A DNA stretch of 64,000 bases from the NCBI GenBank assembly GCA_902782225.1, contig CACZMF010000014.1:1-64000 (forward strand). Direction: 5' to 3'. Under the pieces are notes generated by a model. The model was given only the letters and a program-made list of their open reading frames with translations. It did no database searches and was not told the origin of the DNA. Numbering within the stretch: the first letter of the stretch is position 1; each line of letters opens with the position of its first letter. Positions 1 to 6,922 of this stretch are shown one piece after another. The DNA is from an uncultured Bacteroidia bacterium (GTDB lineage: Bacteria; Bacteroidota; Bacteroidia; Bacteroidales; UBA932). A program made the translations under genes and the position numbers.

Positions 1-59
1 CTGATGCCGCTCACGGCAGCAGCGGCAAAAGGTTTCTGTGTTGCAATACGTACTTTCAT
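1..59 (-). CDS. serA: D-3-phosphoglycerate dehydrogenase, N-terminal fragment cut by the window edge
   Basis: An ATG at 59 on the minus strand opens a frame that is still open at base 1. The 19 visible residues begin MKVRIATQKPFA and end with AVSGI, which is how Bacteroidota SerA proteins usually begin. SerA oxidises 3-phosphoglycerate to 3-phosphohydroxypyruvate, the substrate of SerC, whose gene lies directly upstream on the same strand. Gene order and the short N-terminus both support the call, but only 19 codons are visible, so the assignment depends strongly on context. The 90-nt gap to serC holds a perfect 28-bp inverted repeat. Confidence 0.7.
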   Translation of the reverse strand, partial: MKVRIATQKPFAAAAVSGI

Positions 60-72
60 AATTTTGCATTTT

Positions 73-144
73 GCCGGTCCGGACTGCCCCTGCCGGGGCC
101 TTTGTCCTAAGTTTATGGCCCCGGCAGGGGCAGTCCGGACCGGC
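73..144. repeat. Perfect 28-bp inverted repeat between serC and serA
   Basis: Bases 73-100 and 117-144 are exact reverse complements, separated by a 16-nt loop (101-116). T72 and A145 extend the pairing to 29 bp. The stem begins 5 nt after the serC stop codon. Neither side carries a clear T-run, so it does not look like an ordinary intrinsic terminator. It could be an intercistronic mRNA-stability or attenuation hairpin, or a mobile palindromic repeat. The symmetry is directly visible; the role is inferred. Confidence 0.9.
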
Positions 145-149
145 AGTCG

Positions 150-1226
150 TTAAATGTGAAGTTTCTCGAATTCCTGCATGCAGGCCACGAGGGCTTCGAC
201 GTCCTCCTGGGTGCAGGCGTTGTAGAGGGAAGCGCGGAAGCCGCCCACGGAGCGGTGGCCTTTGATCCCCACCATTCCGCGCGCCTTCGCGAAGGCGAAG
301 AATTCGTCCTGCAGCTCTTCCTTGCCCTCCGCCATCACGAAGCAGACGTTCATTATGGAACGGTCCTCCTTGTCGGCGGTGCCGCGGAAGAGGGAGTTGC
401 GGTCGATTTCGGCATACAGCGTGGCGGCCTTCTTCTCGTCGATGGCGTGGATGGCGTCTATGCCGCCTATGCCCTTGAGCCACTTCAGGGTCTCGTTCAT
501 CACGAAGATGGAGAACACCGGAGGAGTGTTGAACATCGAAAGCTTGTCGATGTGGGTGCGGAGGTCGAGCATCGTGGGGATGTAGCGGCTCACCTTGCCG
601 AGGAGCTCTTTCTTGATGATGTAGAAAGCCACGCCGGCAGGGCCCGCGTTCTTCTGGGCGCCGCCGTAGATCATCGCATACTTGCTCACGTCAACCCTGC
701 GGCTGAGTATGTCGGACGACATATCGGCGATGAGGGGCACGGGGCAGTCGATGTCGGTCCTGATTTCGGTGCCGTAGATGGTGTTGTTGGTGGTGATGTG
801 GAAATAGTCAAGGTCTGCGGGGATCTCGTAGCCCTTGGGGATGTAGCAGTAGTTGCGGTCCTTGGAGCTCGCCACGGCGCAGGCTTCGCCTATGCCCTGG
901 GCCTCCTTGAGGGCTTTGTGGGCCCAGACTCCGGTGTCGAGGTAGCCTGCCTTCTTCTCGAGGTAGTTCATGGCTACGTAGAGGAAGCCGAGACTGGCGC
1001 CGCCGCCGAGGAAGACTACTTCATAGTCGTCGGGGATATTGAGAAGCTCCTTCCAGAGGGCGCGGCATTCATCCATGACGGCATCCCATTCCTTGGTGCG
1101 GTGGGAAATTGAAATCAGGGAAACACCGGTGCCGCTGAAATCTTTCAGGGCTTCGATGGCATGGTCTATCGCCACCTGCGGGAGCAGGCAGGGACCAGCG
1201 TTGAAAACATGTAGTTTGTCAGCCAT
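150..1226 (-). CDS. serC: Phosphoserine aminotransferase
   Basis: A 358-aa fold-type I PLP enzyme that converts 3-phosphohydroxypyruvate and glutamate to phosphoserine in cytoplasmic serine synthesis. The same enzyme also acts in pyridoxal phosphate synthesis in many bacteria. The N-terminal FNAGPCLLP segment matches the family's phosphate-binding start. SHRTKEW near residue 42 is a family signature, and Lys192 in [11 protein letters not shown] is the expected Schiff-base lysine. Length is normal for the family. It starts 15 nt after the YigZ-family stop and precedes serA, so the three genes probably share a transcript. Confidence 0.97.
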   Translation of the reverse strand: MADKLHVFNAGPCLLPQVAIDHAIEALKDFSGTGVSLISISHRTKEWDAVMDECRALWKELLNIPDDYEVVFLGGGASLGFLYVAMNYLEKKAGYLDTGVWAHKALKEAQGIGEACAVASSKDRNYCYIPKGYEIPADLDYFHITTNNTIYGTEIRTDIDCPVPLIADMSSDILSRRVDVSKYAMIYGGAQKNAGPAGVAFYIIKKELLGKVSRYIPTMLDLRTHIDKLSMFNTPPVFSIFVMNETLKWLKGIGGIDAIHAIDEKKAATLYAEIDRNSLFRGTADKEDRSIMNVCFVMAEGKEELQDEFFAFAKARGMVGIKGHRSVGGFRASLYNACTQEDVEALVACMQEFEKLHI

Positions 1227-1241
1227 AGTGTAATTATATAA

Positions 1242-1832
1242 TTAGTCCACAAAGGTACTGATTGTGGAGATTCTTTCCAAAAAATCTTCTAGCAGGCTGT
1301 CGCGCACCCTCAGCTCGAGGCTGCATTCGGTGGAAAAGTCGCGTCCGCGCTGCGGCAGGTCGAGATCCTTGACCACTTTCATGACCTGGGGCATCTGCTC
1401 GTAGGTGAAGCGGATACGGTGCCAGGCCCCGGCGATTTTCTCTGTCACCTGCGCGTTGGCAAGGGCATCGGCGGTGGATGTCTTGTAGGCCCGGATGAGC
1501 CCGGGGATGCCCAGCTTGATGCCGCCGAAATAGCGCACCACGACAACCAGGCAGTCGCTCAGGCCTGCCGAGTCGATCTGCCCCAGAATCGGGCGCCCGG
1601 CCGAACCGGAGGGCTCTCCGTCGTCGGAGGCGCGCCATGTGGAGCCGTCTTTCCCGATGCGGTAGGCGTAGCAGTGGTGCCTTGCGTCGTGGTATTCCTT
1701 CCTCAGTCCGGCCACTATCTCCCGCACCTCGTCCTCGGACTCCACGGGGTAGGCTAAAGCTATGAACCTGCTGCCGTTATCCTTGAACAGGCCTTCGCTC
1801 GCGGATGAAATACTTTTATAAATATCGCTCAT
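1242..1832 (-). CDS. YigZ/IMPACT family protein (UPF0029)
   Basis: A 196-aa protein of the YigZ/IMPACT family. The N-terminal domain contains the family hallmarks HHCYAYRIG (residues about 52-60), DDGEPSGSAGRPIL and VVRYFGGIKLG. A smaller C-terminal domain follows, as in E. coli YigZ. The eukaryotic relative IMPACT modulates Gcn2 signalling; the bacterial role is not established. It is the first gene of a minus-strand unit leading into serC and serA. An exact -7 promoter box (TAATTTTG) ends only 8 nt before the ATG, so the transcript should have almost no leader. Family assignment is firm, function is not. Confidence 0.9.
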   Translation of the reverse strand: MSDIYKSISSASEGLFKDNGSRFIALAYPVESEDEVREIVAGLRKEYHDARHHCYAYRIGKDGSTWRASDDGEPSGSAGRPILGQIDSAGLSDCLVVVVRYFGGIKLGIPGLIRAYKTSTADALANAQVTEKIAGAWHRIRFTYEQMPQVMKVVKDLDLPQRGRDFSTECSLELRVRDSLLEDFLERISTISTFVD

Positions 1833-1839
1833 TGCGCTT

Positions 1840-1847
1840 CAAAATTA
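1840..1847 (-). promoter_or_regulatory. -7 box for YigZ-serC-serA
   Basis: The minus strand reads TAATTTTG, an exact match to the Bacteroidota -7 consensus TAnnTTTG. Its last G is 8 nt from the start codon at 1832. The expected transcription start therefore falls within a few nucleotides of the ATG. No convincing -33 TTTG was seen. Confidence 0.6.
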
Positions 1848-1892
1848 GTTGTTTTTTCTTAAATTCGCATTTGGAATAATGAAAAGACTATT

Positions 1893-2438
1893 ATGGTGTA
1901 CACTTACAGGGTTACCCTAGAAGGGATAAAAGGTTTCTATCGCGTATATAAAGTGGACGGTTCCCACTCTCTCTATACTTTCCATAAGCGTCTCCGCGCT
2001 GATCTCGAGTTCACCGTGGACCAGCCTATACTGTTCAAAGCTTTCGACGCCGAGGGCGGTGTGGTGGCCCGCTACGCCCTGCAGGACCTTGGATCCGGCA
2101 CGGTGGACACGGTGTCCGTGGCCGCCACGGTGGCCGCCGGCATAGTCAAGTTCGTCTATTTCTATGATATAGCTGCCCGCAAGAGCGTGAATATCACCCT
2201 TGAGGCCGAGGAGCCCGGCTCCATCGGCATCCCGACCATAGTGGACACCAAGGGTCCCGTGCCCGCGGAGTTCGAAAACGGCTACGTGGCTTTCGAAGAC
2301 CTTCCCCAGCAGCAGCGCAAGATTCCCGGCCTCGGCCTGTCGGATTCCGCCGACGATGACGATGAGGATGACGACGAGGACGAAACCGACGACGACAAGG
2401 AGGAAGAAGAAATCATCTACGACGAGCAGGAGAGCTAG
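1893..2438 (+). CDS. Probable pRiA4b ORF-3-like protein with acidic tail
   Basis: A 181-aa cytoplasmic protein without signal peptide or membrane segment. The first ~105 residues alternate short strands and resemble the pRiA4b ORF-3-like fold common in Bacteroidota: a short N-terminal strand, an LYTFHKRL helix, then FKAFDAEG and FVYFYDIAARKS strands. The last ~30 residues are nearly all Asp and Glu, ending YDEQES. Family function is unknown. Its TAG stop overlaps the stop of the converging receptor gene through the palindrome CTAG. A 7-of-8 promoter box (TAAATTCG, 1860-1867) lies upstream. Family assignment is from pattern only. Confidence 0.55.
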   Translation: MVYTYRVTLEGIKGFYRVYKVDGSHSLYTFHKRLRADLEFTVDQPILFKAFDAEGGVVARYALQDLGSGTVDTVSVAATVAAGIVKFVYFYDIAARKSVNITLEAEEPGSIGIPTIVDTKGPVPAEFENGYVAFEDLPQQQRKIPGLGLSDSADDDDEDDDEDETDDDKEEEEIIYDEQES

Positions 2439-4312
2439 AATCCCAGCCCGAAATCCAGCATCACGCACGTTCCCGGCATCGGATAGCCCTTGACTATCTG
2501 ATATTGGGCGTTGAATATGTTCCGTATCCGTATCCCGGCCCGGAATATGCCGAAAGTCTTGTCCAGTCCGGCGTCGCTTTCGGTCCACGGTGGCAGGTAG
2601 TAGTCCGCTGCCGTCGATGTGGCGGACCAGCGGTGGCCGGTGACGGACGTGTCCCATGTGAACGTCCATCCCTTCCATTCCGCCCTGACGCAGGCGCTTC
2701 CGCAATGGACCGGAGCATAGGGAATCTGCTTGCCGAAAGTGGCACGCCCGGGGTCGGAGTGGTCCAGCGCATGCTGTAAGGTGTAGCGGAGAGTGCCTTC
2801 GAAGCGTGCTTCTCCCGCCTTGATGCTGCCGCCCAGCCGGGCGTCGAGGCCGGTTATGTCCACCCTGCCAATGTTCAGCATGCTCCAGCGGAACTGGGAT
2901 GCAGTGGGCAGGGCCACGATCTTGTCGGTGATCCTGTTGTAATAAGGAGACAGGCGCAGTTCCAGGCCTTCGCATCCGATCCGCAGGTCCACCCCGGCCT
3001 GGGAGGCATATTCCGGCTTCAGGTTTGCGTTGCCTATGGCTATGTAGTACAGGTCGTTGAAAGAGGGCAGCCGGCAGCTGCGCTTGGCGAACGCTTCGAT
3101 TTCGAGCCATTTGAGCGGCTCCCAGTGCAGGCTCGCCGACGGCATCCATGCGGGGCGGAAGACTCCGGCGTCCCATGCGCCCTGCCACAGGATGTGGGCT
3201 GCAGCCCGGAAGCGCTCACCGGTGTATCGTCCCGCGAGTACGGCCGTGAGCGTGGTCCTGCGGGGCTCGACGGCATAGCTGCGGTCCGCTTCCAGGGCGC
3301 TGTGCTGTGCGTCCGCAGAGAAGTCTGCCTGCCACTTGCTTCCCATAGTAAACGATTGGGCCAGCGACAGATAGGCGCTCTTTTGGCGGAAATGCAGATC
3401 GTACGGCAGAGCCATCGGATTCCTTTCCGGGTGGGAGTCGTAGTGGGTGTAGCTGTCGGAAAGCTTGAATCGGAGCGCTGCGGCGTAGTGCCGGCTCAGT
3501 TCGCTCTTCCAGCTGCCTTGCAGGAAGGCGTCCTGGTCGGCCTGCCTCTCCGAGCTGAACGGAAATCCTGCGGCGCGGCGTATGACGGGGCCCGGGAAGC
3601 CCCTTTCGGAACCGAAGGCATAGATATAAAGGTCCCAGGCGCCCCCGGCTAAACTGCCTTCCAGACGGCTTTCGAGGCGAAGCGAGCGTATGTCGGAATT
3701 CTCGCGCACCAGGGTGGTGTCGAAGAACCTGTAGCGGTAGCGCCCGCTGCTGTAGAGGGCCTCGGCTCCGGCGGACAGCCTGAGCCTGCGCCAGACCTTG
3801 TCTCGCCTCAGGGCCGCTCCCGCCGTCCCGAAGGAACCGCCGCGGACGCGAATGCGCCAGAGGTCCTTTTCTGGCCTTGCCGGCTCCAGGTAAAGTGCCG
3901 CGCCGCTTGCGTATTCCCTGGCGCTTTGCAGGCGGCGGCTTTTCTGGCCGTTGAACAGGGCCACGCTGCCGAAGCTCTCCGTGCTGAAGCGCCCCAGGTC
4001 CACCTGCATGTTCTGGGCGTTGTCCACCTGGAAGCCGTCGATGAACACCCCTGTGTGCTCGCTGCCAAGGCTCCGTACGTTCACGGTCTTGAGACCTCCG
4101 GAGCCGCCGTAGTCCTTGAGCTGCACGCCCGTGAAGCGGCGCACGGCGTCACTGACCAGCGGCTGCCCGGGCCCGAGCGGCGCTTCTTCGGCGGCACGCG
4201 TGACCGGGACTCTCCGGACGCCGTTGACGCTGGAGGCCGCAAGGGTGTCCGCCTCCTGCGCACCGAGGCTCCAGGAGGCGGCAAGACACGCTATAGTAAG
4301 GATCCAGCGCAA
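2435..4312 (-). CDS. btuB: TonB-dependent outer-membrane receptor, BtuB-like (vitamin B12 uptake)
   Basis: A 625-aa receptor. A signal peptide (residues 1 to about 18, ending SLGAQ) is followed by a plug domain containing GGLKTVNVRSLGSEHTG and VFIDG, and then a long beta-strand barrel with a terminal aromatic residue. Length is close to E. coli BtuB. It is read from TTG at 4312, which directly follows the TAG stop of the BtuG-like gene; no nearby ATG preserves the signal peptide. In Bacteroides, BtuG lipoproteins bind B12 at the surface and hand it to BtuB, so the tight pairing is the main evidence for the substrate. Another small ligand cannot be excluded. Confidence 0.75.
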   Translation of the reverse strand: MRWILTIACLAASWSLGAQEADTLAASSVNGVRRVPVTRAAEEAPLGPGQPLVSDAVRRFTGVQLKDYGGSGGLKTVNVRSLGSEHTGVFIDGFQVDNAQNMQVDLGRFSTESFGSVALFNGQKSRRLQSAREYASGAALYLEPARPEKDLWRIRVRGGSFGTAGAALRRDKVWRRLRLSAGAEALYSSGRYRYRFFDTTLVRENSDIRSLRLESRLEGSLAGGAWDLYIYAFGSERGFPGPVIRRAAGFPFSSERQADQDAFLQGSWKSELSRHYAAALRFKLSDSYTHYDSHPERNPMALPYDLHFRQKSAYLSLAQSFTMGSKWQADFSADAQHSALEADRSYAVEPRRTTLTAVLAGRYTGERFRAAAHILWQGAWDAGVFRPAWMPSASLHWEPLKWLEIEAFAKRSCRLPSFNDLYYIAIGNANLKPEYASQAGVDLRIGCEGLELRLSPYYNRITDKIVALPTASQFRWSMLNIGRVDITGLDARLGGSIKAGEARFEGTLRYTLQHALDHSDPGRATFGKQIPYAPVHCGSACVRAEWKGWTFTWDTSVTGHRWSATSTAADYYLPPWTESDAGLDKTFGIFRAGIRIRNIFNAQYQIVKGYPMPGTCVMLDFGLGF

Positions 4313-5542
4313 CTACCAGACTGCAAAGTGGCCGGGACAGACGCCGGAAGTGACTTTCCAGTATACTTCCCCGTCGTTGAAGTCCAGGGCTCTGCAGGAG
4401 ACCGTGCCGGGGTTGTAGTAGTCGCCGGCGTCGCCGATGACCAGGTAGTGACTCCCGTGAGATTCCAGTACCGCCATTCCGTACGGAGTGCCGGATATAG
4501 TCCCGGGGAAGTGCGACACCACGTACTTAACATCGGTGTAATCGCTTATGCTGCAGGACCATATGTTGTATTGGCGGGTGGCATTCCAGTCGAATTCGTT
4601 TTCGGTGCCTATGCAGTAGACGACGCCGTCGCAGATGCAGGAGCAGCTTATGTGCAGACTCTCCGGCTTGACCGCCGAGCCGTTCCCGATCTTGAAGGCC
4701 AGGGCCGGATTGGAGGCCATCAGGCAGTACAGACCGGTGTGGACATCCATATAGTTGCCGAGGCTGGTGACATAGATGGCGCCTTTGCCGTCGGAATAGA
4801 CGTTCTTGAGGTTGACCTCCACTTCGACCGTGGAGTAGAGGGTGAATGACTTGGTGTCGATGATGCTCAGCGTGTTGTCGTAGGCGTAGGCCGGAGGCAG
4901 CTGGCTGGAAATACCTCCCGAGTTGGCGACGTAGAGCTTGCCGTCATAGACCGCCATGCCCTCAGGCTGGTAGCCGACTTCCACGGAGCCGTCCAGTTGC
5001 CTGGTCTTGCGGTCTATCCTGTAGACCACGCCCTTCGGGTTCTTTGATTTCTCCAGGTCCACGGACCAGTCGGAGCCGAAAATGGCGGCGGCACCGTTCC
5101 ACGAACTCACATACACGTACTTGTCGTCAAATGCCAGGCAGCGGGGCATGGGCACCGGGATTGCGGCGATTTCGGTCTCGTCCCTGGCATCCAGCACTTC
5201 CACGATGCCGGAATTGTTGACCGTGATCCACAGTTCGTCGCCCACGGCCGCGATGTCGTTGCCGACGTCGCCCAGTCCGGCGGCCACGTCGGGGTTCATC
5301 TTCCTGAACACTCCGGTGATGTAGTTGGAGTCTGAAAGGCGCAGCATGTCGAGGGAGGCGTTGCCTGCGCCCATCTGGCCTTCGTTCAGCACGAACAGTT
5401 TTTTGACGCCCGACAGGGCGCGGGCATCCACGGCCTCGCCTTCGAGGCCGGCGTCAGGAGACGGCTTTTCGGGAATGATGTGCACTTTGCATGAGGCGAA
5501 AGCCAGCATGCACGGAAGCAAAAGCAATAAAGCTTTTTTCAT
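4313..5542 (-). CDS. btuG: BtuG-like surface lipoprotein, YncE-type beta-propeller
   Basis: A 409-aa lipoprotein. The signal peptide ends in the lipobox LAFASC, with acylated Cys18. The mature part has repeated short beta-strand blades of YncE/DUF5074 type, for example ELWITVNNSGIVEVLDA, KYVYVSSWNG and KLYVANSGG, consistent with a seven-bladed propeller. In Bacteroides thetaiotaomicron such a protein (BtuG) captures cobalamin outside the cell and docks on BtuB. Here it directly precedes the receptor gene with no spacer. The 110-nt upstream gap has a -7 box but is too short for a cobalamin riboswitch as usually built. Confidence 0.7.
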   Translation of the reverse strand: MKKALLLLLPCMLAFASCKVHIIPEKPSPDAGLEGEAVDARALSGVKKLFVLNEGQMGAGNASLDMLRLSDSNYITGVFRKMNPDVAAGLGDVGNDIAAVGDELWITVNNSGIVEVLDARDETEIAAIPVPMPRCLAFDDKYVYVSSWNGAAAIFGSDWSVDLEKSKNPKGVVYRIDRKTRQLDGSVEVGYQPEGMAVYDGKLYVANSGGISSQLPPAYAYDNTLSIIDTKSFTLYSTVEVEVNLKNVYSDGKGAIYVTSLGNYMDVHTGLYCLMASNPALAFKIGNGSAVKPESLHISCSCICDGVVYCIGTENEFDWNATRQYNIWSCSISDYTDVKYVVSHFPGTISGTPYGMAVLESHGSHYLVIGDAGDYYNPGTVSCRALDFNDGEVYWKVTSGVCPGHFAVW

Positions 5543-5569
5543 GATGGATAAAATTAACGTTTATCAGCC

Positions 5570-5577
5570 CAAATATA
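5570..5577 (-). promoter_or_regulatory. -7 box for the BtuG-BtuB pair
   Basis: The minus strand reads TATATTTG, an exact TAnnTTTG box ending 28 nt before the ATG at 5542. No -33 TTTG was seen at the usual distance. Confidence 0.55.
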
Positions 5578-5602
5578 GCAAAAAAAACTTTCCCGCCGGC
5601 CT

Positions 5603-5634
5603 TTTTGCTTTTTCAAAAATAAATCCGTATCTTG
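5603..5634 (+). promoter_or_regulatory. Promoter for the DUF1015-recQ-dnaG-metG unit
   Basis: TTTG (5603-5606) is followed after exactly 20 nt by TATCTTGG (5627-5634), which matches TAnnTTTG with one mismatch. The ATG at 5653 lies 19 nt downstream. The element is divergent from the btuG promoter. Confidence 0.55.
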
Positions 5635-5652
5635 GGATAAATTGATAACACT

Positions 5653-6915
5653 ATGGTAAGAGTAAAACCTTTTGCAGCACTGAGGCCTCCGAAAGAAATA
5701 GTCACGGAGGTCGCGGCTCCCCCGTATGATGTCCTCAACTCCCTCGAGGCCAAGAAAATGGCAGGGGAGAAGTCCCTTCTCCACATAACCAAGCCGGAAA
5801 TCGACTTCGATCCCATCGCCGGAGAGCACGAGCAGCGCACATACGACAAGGCCGTGGAAAATTTCAAAGCCTGGCAGGAAAAAGGCTGGCTGGTCCGCGA
5901 AGACAGGGAAAAATACTATGTCTATGCCCAGACCATGGGCAAGCGCACCCAGTACGGCATAATCCTCTGCGCCCACACCGACGACTACGCCGCCGGCATC
6001 ATCAAGAAGCATGAGCTCACCCGCAAGGACAAGGAAGACGACCGCATGATCCACGTCCGCATCCAGAACGCCAACATAGAGCCGGTCTTCTTCGCCTTCA
6101 AAGACAACGCCGAGCTCGGCGGAATCATCGCGAAAGCCGCCTCCGGCAAGCCTGAATACAAGTTCACCGATGAGAACGGATTCATCCACACGTTCTGGGT
6201 GATCGATGACGACGCCGTCAACGCCCGCATCACGGAGATATTCACCAAAGACGTCGACGCCTTCTATGTCGCTGACGGACACCACCGCACCGCCGCCGCT
6301 GCGCGCGTGGGAGCGGAAAAGAAGGCGCAGAACCCCGCCCACACCGGAAACGAAGAATACAACTACTTCATGGCTGTCTGCTTCCCTGAAAGCCAGCTGG
6401 CCATCATAGACTACAACCGCGTGGTCAAGGACCTGAACGGCCTCGAGCCGGACCAGTTCCTCAAGGCCCTGGAAGAGGACTTCGAGGTCTCTGTCGCCTC
6501 CAAGCCCCGTTGCGGCCGCCCCGCCAAGCCCTTCAGCCCCACCGGCCTCCACAACTTCTCCATGTATCTGGGCGACAAATGGTACAGCCTGACCGCAAAG
6601 CCCGGCCGCTACGACGATTCCGATCCCATCGGCGTGCTGGACGTCACGGTGCTGTCCCGTCTCGTGCTCGACAAGATCCTGGGCATCAAGGACCTCCGCA
6701 CCGACAAGCGCATCGATTTCGTGGGCGGTATCCGGGGCCTCGGAGAGCTGTCCCGAAGGGTTGACAGCGGCGAGATGAAAGTGGCCTTCGCACTCTATCC
6801 CGTGTCGATGAAGCAGCTTCTCGACATTGCCGACAGCGGCCAGATCATGCCGCCCAAGACCACCTGGTTCGAGCCCAAGCTCCGTTCCGGACTCGCTATC
6901 CACACCTTAGACTGA
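5653..6915 (+). CDS. DUF1015 family protein
   Basis: A 420-aa cytoplasmic protein of the DUF1015 family, whose biochemical role is unknown. Recognisable features are the N-terminal PFAALRPPKEI and APPYDVLN motifs and the central DAFYVADGHHRTAAA stretch, the family signature. Members are often near serine biosynthesis genes in Bacteroidota, as here, with serC about 4.4 kb away on the other strand. recQ follows after 7 nt and is probably co-transcribed. Confidence 0.88.
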   Translation: MVRVKPFAALRPPKEIVTEVAAPPYDVLNSLEAKKMAGEKSLLHITKPEIDFDPIAGEHEQRTYDKAVENFKAWQEKGWLVREDREKYYVYAQTMGKRTQYGIILCAHTDDYAAGIIKKHELTRKDKEDDRMIHVRIQNANIEPVFFAFKDNAELGGIIAKAASGKPEYKFTDENGFIHTFWVIDDDAVNARITEIFTKDVDAFYVADGHHRTAAAARVGAEKKAQNPAHTGNEEYNYFMAVCFPESQLAIIDYNRVVKDLNGLEPDQFLKALEEDFEVSVASKPRCGRPAKPFSPTGLHNFSMYLGDKWYSLTAKPGRYDDSDPIGVLDVTVLSRLVLDKILGIKDLRTDKRIDFVGGIRGLGELSRRVDSGEMKVAFALYPVSMKQLLDIADSGQIMPPKTTWFEPKLRSGLAIHTLD

Positions 6916-6922
6916 TCCTCCG

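Noticed and set aside
156..1112. Long open frame on the plus strand across serC
   Set aside because: It is antisense to a clear SerC and its peptide shows no family motifs. High GC gives many such shadow frames here.
5543..5652. Cobalamin riboswitch before btuG
   Set aside because: The gap is only 110 nt, shared by two divergent promoters, and I see no B12-box-like sequence.
5554..6903. Open frame of 449 codons antisense to DUF1015
   Set aside because: Composition follows the codon positions of the plus-strand gene, and it has no recognisable domain.
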